This document shows, one piece after another, positions 1 through 13,829 of a DNA stretch of 64,000 bases. A program made the position numbers and the translations under genes. The stretch comes from Sipunculus nudus (lineage: Eukaryota > Annelida > Sipuncula > Golfingiida > Sipunculidae), in the NCBI GenBank assembly GCA_026874595.1, contig CM049306.1, positions 76,945,642 to 77,009,641 on the forward strand, in the 5' to 3' direction. A model generated the notes under the pieces. It was not told where the DNA came from, ran no database searches, and was given only the letters and a program-made list of their open reading frames with translations. Position 1 is the stretch's first letter. The number at the start of each line of letters is the position of its first letter.

Positions 1-62
1 CCAAGACCTCACATTTATGACATACAAAAGTCTTACCTTATTAAAGGGTACACAAAGGATTA

Positions 63-119
<57 letters not shown>

Positions 120-240
120 AACACTAACATAAAGATTTTCAAATTAAACATAGTTTGTACATATATTGTTTAATTAACAGAGGCTATAATCCATAAAAAA
201 GTTATATATATACATAAAACACACGCACATATATACATGC

Positions 241-306
<66 letters not shown>

Positions 307-787
307 ATATATATAAAAGAACATCGTATAAACTTAGGTTATAAATAGATAATTTTTTAAGATACGATTGCAGTATTTTAAATGATAATACATCTTTGAT
401 ATTTATGGAATGCATATACGGAATATGTGTTTTTGAATTCATATGGCAGTCATGTATGTATGTGTTTATACACGTATATACTTCTGACAAATATAATACA
501 TTCTTCGCGAAACAGAATATGCAATTACACAATGCATGCCATTTTTGTCTTGCTTGGATCGCATGGCAGCGATGGAAATTGTTTAACCACATGATCTACG
601 ATTTTCGATCTCCAAATTGTGAGCTAAATAAGCACCCGTTGATTTTGTCTCTTAAAATTTCATTCAAATTGTCAATTCATATTGGGATGCTACTAGATTT
701 TAAAAAGAGATGTTTGGCGATTAATAAGCCATGCATGCGTGCACTCTGTTTTCCCCGCGCTCTAACTGCACACACATATATACACAC

Positions 788-830
<43 letters not shown>

Positions 831-1050
831 GAGAGGGAGAGAGACAGAGAGAGAGACAGAGAGAATGAGAGAACGAGAGAGGTGATATAAAATTTGTCAT
901 TATAATACTTTTTAATTCGTGCAGATTTCATGTAGTTGTATAGTAAACCATTATCCTTCTAAAAGTTACATAAATATTTATTAAAACAAAGTCATTGATG
1001 AAATATCGTTAAGAATTCAACATTCCTTGTTTCAAGTGCATAAACCTAAA
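1..1050. repeat. AT-rich flank with (TA)n and (GA)n microsatellites
   Basis: Two long (TA)n tracts (about 63-118 and 247-316) and a (GA)n tract (about 789-880) sit in AT-rich DNA. Short open frames here are either translations of the repeats or lack any recognisable domain. No gene is seen. Confidence 0.85.
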
Positions 1051-1077
1051 AAAAAAAAACTTTATTCCATACAGAAA

Positions 1078-1740
1078 TTATGTTCAGTTCATATCAGCGC
1101 CCTGTATATAGATGATCTATGCACCGAGTACATAATATAATCCTTGCATTAGCAGCCAGCCGGGCAAATCTCTTGCTCACCAGCTTGTTCTCCAGTTTTC
1201 TGATCGTCTGACATTTTTTCCAGGTTAACCCGCCTGCCCCTTCCTCTGGCTTCTGCCGCGGACAGACTTTGTCCTGATCTCGTACCGACGTGTCGTCGTT
1301 GACCCGCGGCCTGGCAATAATTAATGAAGATAATTCACCATCAGTGAGACGCTGTCCGCTCCTTGTTCGCTGAGATATGTATATAAAGATCTAAGGCCAG
1401 TCCGTCACACTTGATGACATTAATTTGGCCACCGGTCGATAGGACTAGGTTTTCTTTGCCCAATAAAACGCGGCCCTTGCGTGTGCAATATTTGGCTGTC
1501 AAAGTAATTTCTCGGGGTCTCGAACATTATTAAGTTTGATTTTATAGGTCATTACCCAATTTGTGATTTGGTTTTGTAACCACTGGGACTGTCAATATGG
1601 GGCGCTTCAAGTACCACCATGCATGCCCTGACTTAAATAAAGCCGCCAGAAGCTTGTTCATAACGAGATGTTGTCTGGGACCAGGTCCCACGGGCTTCAA
1701 GTCCCCCCTGCACTTTCTTCCCTGAGACATTTCTCTCTTA
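1078..1740. other. GC-richer low-repeat island, candidate regulatory DNA
   Basis: This stretch is visibly richer in G+C and CpG than its surroundings and has no simple repeats. It holds TAAT-type homeodomain cores, for example GGCAATAATTAATGAAG near 1311. There is no convincing ORF: the 62-codon minus frame at 1542-1730 resembles nothing I know. It could be a conserved non-coding element or an unrecognised exon. The call rests on composition only. Confidence 0.2.
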
Positions 1741-2165
1741 GCCCGGTCTTGTTGAACAACATATGTATATATACCTGCTGTTGGACACTCGAATATTTGT
1801 GATGTTTAATGTTTTTTTAATGTCATTTTTAATACCATATTAAAAAGGGAAAACATGAATGATAATCATATATACTTGATGTTTTAGGTGTTTTCTTTTT
1901 AATTTAACATGTTACTTTTTATATGTGAACCTTTGAGGTATTTATATGTTACTCCTATTTTGTTTATATTTTAATATGTGTTTCCTGTATTATAATACAT
2001 CTAGTTAATGACATGTTTATTTATGTGTAATTTATACATGCATGCTTAACGTCTAAAGTCTGTTTTGGAATGATTATATCAATTTATATATTATGATTAT
2101 ATTATTTATATATTTTCTTGACATGCGTGTTAACATAAACCCTGTTTTTTTTACGGTATATTTTT
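1741..2165. other. AT-rich spacer, nothing recognised
   Basis: Plain AT-rich sequence with no usable ORF, repeat array or RNA gene that I can see. Confidence 0.6.
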
Positions 2166-2167
2166 AA

Positions 2168-3240
2168 ATGTGCAAAAAAAGGAAAAATGAATGCACATGC
2201 ACAACAAATAAATGTTTTTGTTTCAATTCACATCACACCCATCTTAAAGGGACATAATCAGGAGCAATCTTATACCTATTCTATCACAGTATCAGTTCAG
2301 TTTTGCTTTAGACAAAAGTTTCCAAATAAACACCCTCAACACACAGTCTCAGCACCTCATATACGCAGCTGCTTAACACCTTGTTATGGGTCTGCGTGTT
2401 AGTAAACACAGTCCACGTGTGTCTGTTTACCATAACAAGGCCGCGTTACCAGAGGTTCGATTGTGAGCCTTTACAGGCAGTGTTTCAGCCGGCGTATACA
2501 TGTATTACATTTTCTTGGTTAAGTCAGTCAGGGTAACTCCTGATTGACGTGTTGTGGCCGGGCGATGCACGCGCTGTGTTTATGTTGATACCTTTGATCG
2601 CGGTCGACTGTTTTAAACACTCGTTTACAGGAGTAAGCAAACGGTTACAGGACCATAATTTGGCAGGTAAAAATCTATTTTAAAGGGAAGAATATATTTT
2701 TCATGTTAATTCAACATGCTTTATAGGTGATTAACCCCTAAATGGGTCTGACCTATATATAATAACCAATCTGAAGATCCATGGGTTAAACCCTGGAACC
2801 CATTTACCGATACCAAATTCGTGCACGCATGGAAATCGGGTTTTGAAATGGTTGGATGGATCAGACTCAATAACCGATGACAGTTATTGGTTCAGGTGGG
2901 TCTTGCAGGCCCATTTACCGATCCCCAATGTCTGCATACGGATTACGTTTCGACTTGGAACAGGCCCATCTTCCGATGATCATAGACTGATAATTAATAA
3001 TTATAATAATATTATACATTACTTTTTAAAAAAGGACAAATTAATGCAGATGCACAACAAATACATGTTTTTGTTTCAATTCACATCACACCCATCTTAA
3101 GATGGGTCATGCAGGCCCATTTACCGATCCCAAATGCCTGCATGTGGATCACGTTTAGACTTGGGACAGGCCCATCTGCCGATGATCATAGACTGATAAT
3201 TAATAATTATTAAACATTACCATTGAATTAATATATTAAA
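2168..3240. repeat. Two interleaved direct duplications
   Basis: A block containing ATGCACAACAAATA and CAATTCACATCACACCCATC occurs at about 2168-2250 and again at about 3028-3102. A second block starting GCCCATTTACCGATCCC occurs at about 2909-3003 and 3115-3208. It ends in GATGATCATAGACTGATAAT both times. The arrangement looks like local duplication of a degenerate repeat family. No coding capacity is evident. Confidence 0.7.
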
Positions 3241-4440
3241 TATTACTATATTATATACTCGTATATTATAAATATACTTTTATCGTGTCAACAATAAAAA
3301 AAGGCACAAATATATTTTTTCTTTTAATTAAAAAAAAAATAATATCAATGTATATAAGGTATATTCAACCGTGCATTAAACATTTTAAACTTCACACCAA
3401 TCAGCTATACTTTCTGCATGTAAAACATCTAACCATTTAATCATTAACTTCAATAACGGAATAAACACATTAACACCATTGCCTAAAGGTAAAAATTAGG
3501 ACAGGTTATACTTAAAAATGAATTTAAGAACAGATAGGATATTTCCTTTTCAATTGTTTTTATAATTTACAGTCCCTCAGTCGAACTCTATAATATATTA
3601 CAAGGTCTGCATGCTTGTATATCCTGCTCATTTTGACTCCATACAGGTAAAATACATGCTTTCTGACAAGAAAGTGCATGGAACCAGCGCACATACTAAA
3701 GGCTAGTTTTATTGATATAGATTATATATATACATAGGTGATAAACTGATAATGCCATGGGAGAGGTTGCATTTCGTAAATACTTCTCTTGTCTTATGAA
3801 TGTTAAAAAAAATCTGCATAATGAAGTTCAAAGAAACGGATATGATACCATGCAGTCACTTTTGTATTTTTATAGGATATGACAAACATTGTTTGATATA
3901 TTAATCTAATCATTGTTTACCTTTTAATTATTATGATATACTAGTATTTCCTTGTTCAGTAAACTAGATTAATCAACATAAGCGCAAATACATGCACAGG
4001 CATATAGTGCATGTAATATATATAGTATGTAATATATATAGTATGTTGACCTTGTAGTTGTACTATATCTTAAACTATATACCAAGAAAATCTATACATG
4101 ACTGTGTATAACTTACTATACACACTTTATATTTTGGCAAATTACATGATCACAAAAATATTTGAAATGACAATCAATACACGTAAGGCTATAAAATCAT
4201 AATCATAAATAATATGTGGTTTGTAATTTGGGGTCACGGGGTGCAAATCCGCAGGTTTCCACGCAATTTCCTAGAAGCGGCACAGATATATACCACCAGC
4301 TTACTATATCATATCATACTGTGTATAACGGTAAAATTTGCATGGGGTGCACATTTTACCTCAGGGAATGAATATGGCCTTCTATCCATAATACACAAGT
4401 GCTGTAATATAGATAAGTAGGGTTTAAAAGTTTCATGGAC
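3241..4440. other. AT-rich spacer, nothing recognised
   Basis: AT-rich unique sequence with short TA runs. I see no domain-bearing ORF and no structured repeat. Confidence 0.6.
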
Positions 4441-5560
4441 GCCTAATGTTCGATTCATGACGGCCAGAGACGTAGAGGTTCGGGTTCACATTGGTACAAG
4501 ATGGTGTTAGCGTCATTATATCTCATGTCACGGCAGTACAGTCGTCTATCTCTGTGGGAATAAGCCGGGGATTGTCGGCACATTTTAAGAGCTATCTAAT
4601 TGCCTGATCTAGGGGCCCCGTGGAATAAAAACACTAATAATACTCTATGCCTCCCACCAAAGATACCCTGGGTTTACTTTCTGCGTTTAACAGCTCTTGC
4701 CATGCGACATAAATAGGGATTTGTAAATTGCCGCTGTGTGTGGCACAACGGTGGTCCCATTTAGTCATAAAATAGACGTAAAATCGTATCAAAGCGAAGA
4801 AAAACCAAGTTGACAAAGACGATCATATTTTGCAGTGGAGAATTTCTCATCGTCCTTCCCGCCCAGTTAATATCACGGATGCGTCAATTCGGTCGGCGTC
4901 CCTTGAAGCTCGGAAGATCGCCACACGCAACGCACCAAGTGCAGCGGGCCTTACCTCCGCCATAGATACCAAACCTACAGCAAGTTTGTAACCAACGGGT
5001 CAGGTCAAACATGACGCAGTCAGGAATCCATTCATACCTTTTAGCGAAAGCTATCGAAGCAATTTTAGCCTATTCAACAAATCATCAGTATCCGGTATAG
5101 ACTCCCGCGGTTACCAATGCAGTAGATAAATTGGTTTACAGGGTAACATTAGGTATCACGTTTACTCTCCATGACTGATGACAATAGACGCAATGCCGGC
5201 CGCCCGGACAGGGGAGATTTTATAGCTCCGCGCCATTTAAACATCAATTATCCCATCAATTGGAAAGCCGGGCTAAAATGTGATTCCGCATAAAGCTCAG
5301 TACTTGGCGGCATTCATCCGCCAAAGATCTGTGCGATCGTTGGATTTACAGGCTTCTTGCTCCCCAGACTTCCAATCAAAATAACACGACCTGTTTAGGA
5401 AGTCACACGTTCCTATTACCCCATGTGAAAGAAGCGCGTACCTTCATAAAATATTCACAAACGCTCGCAACCAAAACGCTGCAGATTCATTAAGATTCAA
5501 TGCCCCTGTCTCACCAACCAACGCCCTGCGAGAATTCGTTTTTGGAAATCTGTGGACGTG
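4441..5560. other. GC-richer low-repeat island, candidate regulatory DNA
   Basis: About 1.1 kb of high-complexity, CpG-containing DNA between AT-rich flanks. Neither strand has a long ORF or a recognisable domain. It contains scattered TAAT/ATTA cores and CAATTA motifs. It could be a conserved non-coding element, but this is a compositional call only. Confidence 0.2.
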
Positions 5561-6140
5561 GTATTTACATAGATATAACCACTGAATCATCGCCTAAAAG
5601 GATAATTTTTAATAACTTTTATGACAGGACTTTTCAGAACTCATATATCTAGATAATCTTGCCATATTATTTATAGAAGAAACTTAACAGGCGCAATTTG
5701 AAATTTCGTACGTGTCGTTTGTATAATGATTATAAATGAAGTCGTATAATATATATGTATTTTCGTAAAGTATCATGGAAAAACTATAAAAACATCAAAC
5801 ATCACTAAAAGCCCGAAATAACAAACCGGAACTCATACAATTTGTATGCATTCGAAAGACTATGGTGAACCTCTACCCTTCTGTATGTCTCCCATGCAAG
5901 TGTTATACTAAGTGATCGTTCATTTTCTGCGTCGACCCTGTTTCAGATACACAATTGCACATGAAAGTCCAGATGCTGTTTTGGACAATAAAATGTATAA
6001 TAAAAAAACTTATATTCATTGAAGAAATATGAATTTTTAAGAAAGAACAAACCTAGATTTATACAGAATGTTGTCATTCAGATATCTTCAGACATGCATG
6101 CAGACCTGAACATATATACACATATTCTCACCCCCCCCCC

Positions 6141-6208
<68 letters not shown>

Positions 6209-8014
6209 CATAATTGCATTATTATGTGCACAAGTGAATTCAAGCATAACCGGTATTTATACGCTGATATATATATAGTATGCGATGACGAAAATACCAT
6301 AAAACACTGACGAAGTATATCGCATTCAAATAACATATCACTACATCAAATCTACATGAAGCCCGTTTATGGTGTATCGTATGGCAGGCCCCCATTGTAA
6401 TACATACATTGTGAGGCGCGATTTATTGTTGGCAATGTTATTATTTCCCGCCGCTACCGTCACTCCTATATCTATAAATCGATGGTTTTGTGATAGACTG
6501 TGTGTATAGTATGTGAATGACATTTTTGTCAAATACTGTACTTCGGTGTGTTGTCATTACACAGATAATAAAGACAACCATATAAAATAACACAGCGATT
6601 ATAGGCGTTGGGTTTATAGGGTTATGAGAGCCCCAGCTGTGATCAAAGATGTTGAGGTCCCGAGTACGATGTACTGACCAGACACAAAAAATCAAGCAGC
6701 GCCCTCTGGTGGCCCAACAGGTAGGTATTTGTAAACGTGAAGCTACTCACTGTGTAATTTCTGTTTATTTAAAGTCTATATCAATTTAAATTGGGTGGGA
6801 CATACAATAGAAACTACCAATGTCATGTTTATACGCGCTCGTCATCACCATCTTCTACAGATTGTAAACGGGAAGCAATTCTCGGCCCGAAACTAACTTG
6901 TAGAACGCTGCATTCTTCTGTCTGTACATCTTCATGTTCGTTTGTTTGGTTACACCACATTTTGCAAAGTAATACTGACAAATCTAACTAAAGTATATGG
7001 AGGGATGATGTGGAGTTTATTAAATATGATTTAGACACAGAAACAATTTTACATGGACACGTCAATTTACAATAATTTAGATTTATCCGGATGTATGGAT
7101 ATTGTTACGTCCCCGATACGTTTGCATTACTTCTGCGACACAGGAAACGAGAATAGAGGGTTTCTACCGCACTATAGCGACACCTGTTGATGTAAAGTTA
7201 CACTTGGGTCCGTTGTGTCGACAAAGAAAGGTTATATTCGTTAGGTCTCAACTGATTAAAGTGAAACTCTTTGTCGATTTCTTCAGCTATATGTACAACG
7301 ACAATGCGTTTTTGGTGTACACATAAATCATAAAATTTGTATTCGGAAGCCAAACCGGACGTGTTTGTTTCATCACGATGGACCTCCCGAATGACCATAT
7401 CCTTCTAAATGTTATATTTTTCTAAGCCTGTGCTTTTAATTAACGTGCTGATAAGATGAAGAAGAAAAGGATAATGTTTTCGTCTTATTATTAAAGGAAG
7501 AAGGCAGAAAGGAGCCTATTGGATTTTTTTTTCATATACCCTTTGAAGATTAATGATAATTTAGATTATATTGTTGTGTCTAGACAGCATCTCTCTAACA
7601 TCATTTTTGCGACTTATTTTAGCAGATATTTTGCCTTTTCGGGGCATTTCAGTGGTTTTCTAGCTTAAGTGCTTGGAAAGGATGCTGGTGCTATAGGTGA
7701 ATGGTGGTAATGTCATTTATGGGAGTGGCGCCGTACGGTAAATATATGTCTGTCAATGGCAAAAAAAAAAAAAAAAAAAAAAGCAAGGACGATTCGAAAA
7801 ATATTCTGTTCCCCTGATTAATCCTTGGCCGTATCGTATACACGTCAAAGTTAACACATGTTCTAACATATCTATATTTCTGAAGGTATAACAGAGACGG
7901 ACCGAAAACAAAGCGTTCACCCAGCTCGCACACATAAAAAGCTATACGTCAGCGCTGCATCTGTGGAGGAGTTATGTGTACAAGCGGCTTATTACTATTG
8001 ACATGTAGTATACA
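5561..8014. repeat. Intergenic DNA with poly-C/(TA)n tract
   Basis: A C-run followed by a long (TA)n tract lies at about 6131-6206, and a poly-A run at about 7760-7782. The remaining sequence has only short frames without recognisable domains. No gene is called. Confidence 0.7.
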
Positions 8015-8017
8015 ATT

Positions 8018-8341
8018 AGGACTTTGGAAGGCAAACGTCTACGGATACGGATGCGGATGCGGATGCGTTTTTAATCGCGCATATTGAATAAAGGAGTGTG
8101 TCTATTTATGCGGTGCGGAGTGCGTGTGACGTGCGGAAACGGATACATTTTTTAAAAACCGGACCATGTAGCCGCGGGTACGGAAACGCATGCGGAAACG
8201 TGCCATTTTTTAGAGGTTAAAGAGAGTGAAAAGCCTAAAAACGCACTGAAAAACGTATCTAATGGACACACACATACAAAATATCCGCAAACGTATCCGC
8301 ACCGCATATGGGCCGCATCCGTACAAGTGGACACGCGGCTT
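8018..8341. mobile_element. Candidate PIF/Harbinger-like MITE
   Basis: The segment is full of GCGGATACGG-type motifs on one side and their reverse complements (CGTATCCGCACCGCAT) on the other. The right end reads inward as AGCCGCGTGTCCACTTGTAC and is followed by TTA. The left end is also preceded by TTA, which fits the 3-bp TWA target duplication of PIF/Harbinger elements. The right terminus resembles the ends of the intronic elements at 26625 and 34645. The left terminus is poorly conserved, so the boundaries are uncertain. There is no transposase. Confidence 0.45.
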
Positions 8342-8344
8342 TAG

Positions 8345-8848
8345 CCAGAAAAAAGTTGAGTAAATTTGGGAGGTGGTTCAGATATAATTGAATCTGCAGC
8401 TTTCGGATGCATGCGCTCTTTAATTGCTATCTAAAACTATATATCACGGTTTTTAGATGGAAATAACTAAGAACACAAAAATGTAGGGGTTAAAAGAACT
8501 AAAATTATCAATACATGTATGTAGGACGTTTTATATTCAGGAATCTAATAGCTGATACTTGAAACTTCGAATATATTTAAATATCTCACACATGTGAAAG
8601 TGGTTTAGGGTAAACTATATATGTGATATATTTACGTTCGAGGAAATAAAATTCCATTGGCCGCTCCCGGGTGGGATAGACAATATGATTTGTCAGTTTT
8701 AGATTTAATTTAGACCTCATTCAAACGTATTCAATATAGGATACGTTGAGTAAGTTTAAAGTTCAAGTAATTCAATATAATTTAAAACATACATGGAAGT
8801 TTACTTTTGGGAAAACTTGCAAGAATTACTAATGTATGAAGTCCTCGA

Positions 8849-8894
<46 letters not shown>

Positions 8895-9830
8895 TTATAT
8901 ATTTATATATATATACAAATAAATATATACTTAACACAAGCAAACGCACGTAAACAAAGTTGCACTTTGGTCAAGAATGACATAACACATGAAATCGACA
9001 CCACTCAGCGTGCAAAAAATGACTCGGATGGTCAACACCAGCTGTGACACTGAAACTTGCAAGATATGATATGTTAATTTCAGGTGTTTGGAAACACATG
9101 TACGCACTTAAAAAAACAAGGTCAAACTGCTAATGATGAAAGGCTGTAAAATGTTCTCGTGCTATTGTCACAAAATAACTTTTACCTTTATCATTTTACA
9201 GTTAATTTGGGTAGAGCAGATAGTTGGTTTTACCTACACGTCCTACCGTTAGTTAAATTAATTATGATAACGTAATAGGTTATTTTTGACTAAATCCATG
9301 AACCTCAATGTTTTGATTAAAATATGCAGTGACCGTACCTGATTAAGGTCGTATACAAAATCAGAATTAACATCGGTGCATCTGTACTAATCAATTGTTC
9401 TGAAGTTATAGGATCTGTCTGTTTCTGGTTCCTTGAGTTTCGACGCATATGCATAATTATCATATGCCCTCAAGAATATGTGAAGAGGTGTTCTTAAATG
9501 CAGTCATTATTAATAGTTTATCTACTGTAATGAAATGAGAAATTGTCTTTATCAATGGGTTTGAAATGCAGTTGAAAATAAACTGATTTTTCCCCTTATG
9601 ATTTTATTACATTTCTGAATTATTTGAAGTTCCTATGAATTTGCTAATAGGCCTTTGCATCACTCCTTCATTACCCCTTACCTGTTTTAAATTCTTCTAA
9701 CAATTAATGAAACTATTGGAAGATAAAAATGGGTACCCTTATAATTGAACCTGACCTTCACTTTCATAAATTGTCAAAGTTCAAATGCAAAGGACTTCAG
9801 ACGTTTTTCTTTCTGTGTCTTAAATATTAT

Positions 9831-9876
<46 letters not shown>

Positions 9877-10015
9877 GATAGAGAGATCAAATCTTATTAT
9901 GTTCAATCCTTTAAATCCATTTAAATAACAATCCAGTTCACTTTTCACAAATAGACACATTTTCCCCCAGTATTACAGATGCCATTCAAACTCAAAGGAT
10001 TTCAAAGTTAGTTTT
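8345..10015. repeat. Intergenic DNA with (TA)n and (GA)n tracts
   Basis: A (TA)n tract lies at about 8849-8915 and a (GA)n tract at about 9834-9875. The rest is AT-rich with no recognisable coding sequence. Confidence 0.7.
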
Positions 10016-10019
10016 TCTG

Positions 10020-10640
10020 CTTAACAGACAATCATAACTCCCAGAAGGCACCAGGGCCGGATCACGGAGACCCCAACCGGAAGCAGAGAATACATTGTCC
10101 AGAATCCTCTCGTCAGCGGGTTACGTCCCCGGTCGTGTTGCGATAAAAGGTTTGTTATTAAAGGGCCGACACGTAATCTCCGAGATCGCTCTCACTTCAC
10201 GTGCTCTGGGCCAGCAATTATACGAAGTCGAGGACCAATAATTATTATTGATTGAGTTCTCATTAGTCTCAATAGAAATATTTCCGTCTTGCACGCGGTC
10301 GTATGAAAGTAATAGGAACTAATAGACAGCGGTGATTTGAGTTGCATTTATGGGGGCAGTGGGCGGAAAAGTTATTTCTCACGAGCTATAATCCTGGAAA
10401 ACGGTTCTGACATTTCCGTGCTTTCTGTAATTGGAGATGGGTGAACGAAGCTATTAGTCCACGTTACCGGTGTCCGTCTGTACATGCTTGGCTGCACATG
10501 AATAGGACAGCTATCTCGTCAATTGGCGGGGCATGCACGGAGACAAGGATGACAGGCTCGGCTTCCCGGCTCCAGCGAGTCCAATGTTCTTCCCTCAGAT
10601 TCCTGTAACAAACAAGCACGGCCGTTTTAACGTTCACTAC
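10020..10640. other. GC-richer island with TAAT cores, candidate enhancer
   Basis: High-complexity DNA in an AT-rich setting. It contains a dense homeodomain-like motif cluster (CCAATAATTATTATTGATTG near 10231), CATTAGTCTC, and GCATTTATGGGGG, which resembles a Hox/Cdx TTTATGG site. The 60-codon frame at 10533 has no recognisable domain. A regulatory role is inferred from composition and motif content alone. Confidence 0.22.
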
Positions 10641-11843
10641 AGGGGGACCTTCAAATCCAAAGAAAACAAATATTTAAAAATTGTTTTATGCTCCGCGGGC
10701 AACAAGTGTAGTTGAAACGGATAAATTTTCGGTCTTGTTATGCTGACGATAGAAGACTTAAACTCGGAAGCAGGGAGTGAAATATATATAAGATATAAAG
10801 AAAGCACGCCAGGAAGAATGAACCATGTTTATATATTCCTGGCACGGGAAGGCACCATTTTTTCATTGAATCATGGGAAACACAACCGGTTCACTGGAGA
10901 TGCTCTTAATCAAGCTGATAATTATTTGCTCCAATTAAGGAAAATCATTTGTTTATAGCTCATGGCGATATTAATTTCCAGTAACTCATGGATTTAATTA
11001 TTTTATGTAAGTAATTAACCAGAGAGACTAGCGGTGGCGTGGATGTTGAAAAAGGAATCACTCATGTCTTGTATGATTCTATATATCAGAGAACAATGCA
11101 AGATTTAAATTCAAAACTGTTATTTTACTGTATACGTGTATGGTTATTAGGAAGCATGTACAGAATAGCTTGTTCTCGTCGAATATACCGAGATAATTAG
11201 AGAAGAAAAGAAGGAAATTTTCGATTGTTCTGAACAATGATCTTCAATTTGTTCCATTGTTTACAGATTTGTAGAAAACACATCTATATAATGTAAACAT
11301 CTATATAATACACCGAGCTTTACCTTAAACGGTCACTGGAAAGCTCCTGATAATGCATTAATATATATAGCACTATATATAGTATAATCTTTATATTTTC
11401 ATTCTTATATTATAATACCATGGATAAAAATGTATACTTTAAACCACTACCTTTTTCAATGATCTGACGTTAGTAATTTAAGTTTGTAATGCATGCTTTT
11501 TACAACTCCTTGACAAATGAAAAGCGAAAATGTTGAGTCAGGACATAAATGTGCCTTCTTCATCTATATATATATATATATATATTTATATATAGGGGCC
11601 TTTCTATAATCCGGCTATATAATACAGCTAAGAAGAAGAAACACGTGTTGTTTTTCCTCAGTGTTATATGTATATATATATATATATGTCCATATACATG
11701 TACATTTATGCATTTGCATGATTTTACAGTTGCGTCCATGTTTTTAAGAACAGCTTTAGTTGCAGTTAGGGCTGGATATGGCCTACAATTTTCGTATTAA
11801 TTGCGAAATTGCGATGCCTGGTAGCGTATTGATATCCATATAT

Positions 11844-11912
<69 letters not shown>

Positions 11913-12140
11913 AGTGTAATACACATAGAAGTTCTATACATCACAGTGAAAGTGCTCTACCATGCATGCAGAGGAGCATTAATAACGTATCATGTACATG
12001 CAGAAAATTCATGTACTGCAGAACTGTTTCGTGAGGACAGCTTTGTAAGGTTTGTACCTCAGAAGTCACCACATGCAGCTGGAACCTGCCCTCACGAAAC
12101 TGTAGTACATGAAGTAAAACTAACTTTACATGGTACGTAT

Positions 12141-12201
<61 letters not shown>

Positions 12202-12505
12202 GTGGGTGGGTGGGTGGTTGGGTATACGGTCGATATAATAAGCACTGAGAGATCCAACCCCAAACCGTCATTTTAGTTATATCTTGTCTATATATAATCA
12301 AACTGGTTTCCTTCTTTTAAGTTCCTATTTTTCCAAAATAGGCTTAAAACTTTTAAAATATAATTTTGTCAAGTGCCTGTGAATTATGCCTATTATAGCT
12401 ACAAATTGATTGAAAATAATAAGGCTATAAATTAAACATTACTGCATTAGGTTAAAACCTATATTCTAATTTAATGATTAAGTTTTATTTCCTCTTCTCT
12501 AGCTT
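10641..12505. repeat. Intergenic DNA with several (TA)n tracts
   Basis: (TA)n tracts lie at about 11562-11595, 11846-11909 and 12138-12198. The last is followed by a short (GGGT)n run. Nothing else is recognised, and the longer frames simply read through the TA repeats. Confidence 0.75.
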
Positions 12506-12511
12506 AAAGTT

Positions 12512-13824
12512 CACCATACATGCACGGTGTCACTTGTTGCGCGACATGTCGCAGAACACGCTTGTGTATGGGTTGTTGTCGCACGTTATCACGAGTCGCG
12601 TAACATGTCGCAGAACACGCTTGTGTATGGGTTGTTGTCGCACGTTATCACGAGTCGCGTAACATGTCGCAGAACATGCTTGTGTATGTAATGGGGTGTA
12701 GTCGTTTTCATGAGTCCCGCGACAAGTCGCAGAAGAAGAAACATCAGGCCCTGTGTCGGGGAAACAGCTATAATGAACATAATGATTGATCATGTGATCC
12801 TGTGATAATGTGATCGTCCATGGTTTTACCGCGTCTGAGGAGGGTGCCAAAGTTGTGTAGATATTCCAATATACCAAAGACTGTTTTTCTTTAAAGATCC
12901 ATATTATCAAAGAGAAACAAGACTGAATATGTCCTATTACGCTCCATAAGCAGCGGTTACGCTATGCTCAAATGTTCGCTACACTACCCGCTGCAATAAA
13001 CCGCGGTTGTCGGTCAGGTTTGGCCACCAGGCGATGCTGTCTGTGGAATAACTCCCGCGTAATATTTAATCAATCACATGGCAGGTATCACCGGCCCAAT
13101 TTGATGTTCTACGAGGTACTGGTCACTTTGCACTGCGGTGGAAAGCGCTTGGTAGCACAGACGTTTTCCCACCCCCCCCCCCTCCCCCATCGTTAGAATA
13201 CACACGATGCAATCGTCATCATATCATTCAACACAGTCTCTATACTGACTTGCTTGTATGGCCTGAGGTCAGTTATCCCCCATGCACTGTTTGCATAATT
13301 CGTCTCTTGCAGTGCTACACGAGCTTGCCACGGCCGAAGCCATGTTTGTTTAAACGCTAAGCCAATCAGATTTTTTCTACCAGTTCTGCAGATTTTTTTT
13401 TTAACGCAGAACCAGTCCGAATTTAATTTATCCAGCGCAAACTGCTTGGGTGTTTGGCACCTTGCCAAACCTAAAGAATCCTGCTATTTCCTACAGGGTG
13501 TAAGTGGAAGGTCACCAGGAGTTCACGCGCTGTGTTCAGAGCGTAATGTCCTATAGGGAGATGACATTTTTCCTCTTACACACACTTTTTGATAAATATA
13601 AAGTTACAAGGCAGAATGTTGGATGCATGTAGTTTTTTATCATAGTTTTGCAGAAAATGTTGCAGAACATGTCGCTGTGTGTATGGAATGTTCATGTTGA
13701 AAAAAATCGTGCAAACGTACGACAACACTTCATACACGGTGTGACCATGGAGTTAACTCCTTGGTGTGACATGTTGCTGAGCAAGCTTGTTCTGTGACTT
13801 GTCGCATCGTGTATGCACGGCAGT
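12512..13824. mobile_element. Candidate MITE with GTCGC-rich internal tandem repeats
   Basis: The left part contains GCGACATGTCGCAGAACACGC. The right end, reverse complemented, reads GCGACAAGTCACAGAACAAG, a close inverted match. Both ends carry a GCATACA/ATGCACGG-type motif. This is the pattern of a non-autonomous DNA transposon with inverted terminal regions. No transposase frame is present, and exact termini and target duplication could not be fixed. Confidence 0.4.
12545..12735 (+). repeat. 59-bp tandem repeat, three copies
   Basis: Copies begin at 12545, 12604 and 12663 with CATGTCGCAGAACA. The first two are near-identical, and the third is diverged in its second half. Each copy contains GTTGTCGCACGTTATCACGA or its decayed equivalent. 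The array lies inside the candidate MITE at 12512-13824. Confidence 0.85.
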
Positions 13825-13829
13825 CTTTT

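Noticed and set aside
396-931. Open frames of 84-131 codons near the left end
   Set aside because: One reads through (GA)n and the other has no recognisable domain, codon pattern or splice context.
6019-6336. Frames rich in Tyr-Ile repeats
   Set aside because: They are translations of (TA)n and poly-C tracts. The same applies to the frames at 8793, 11549-12301, 16482, 24921 and 30835.
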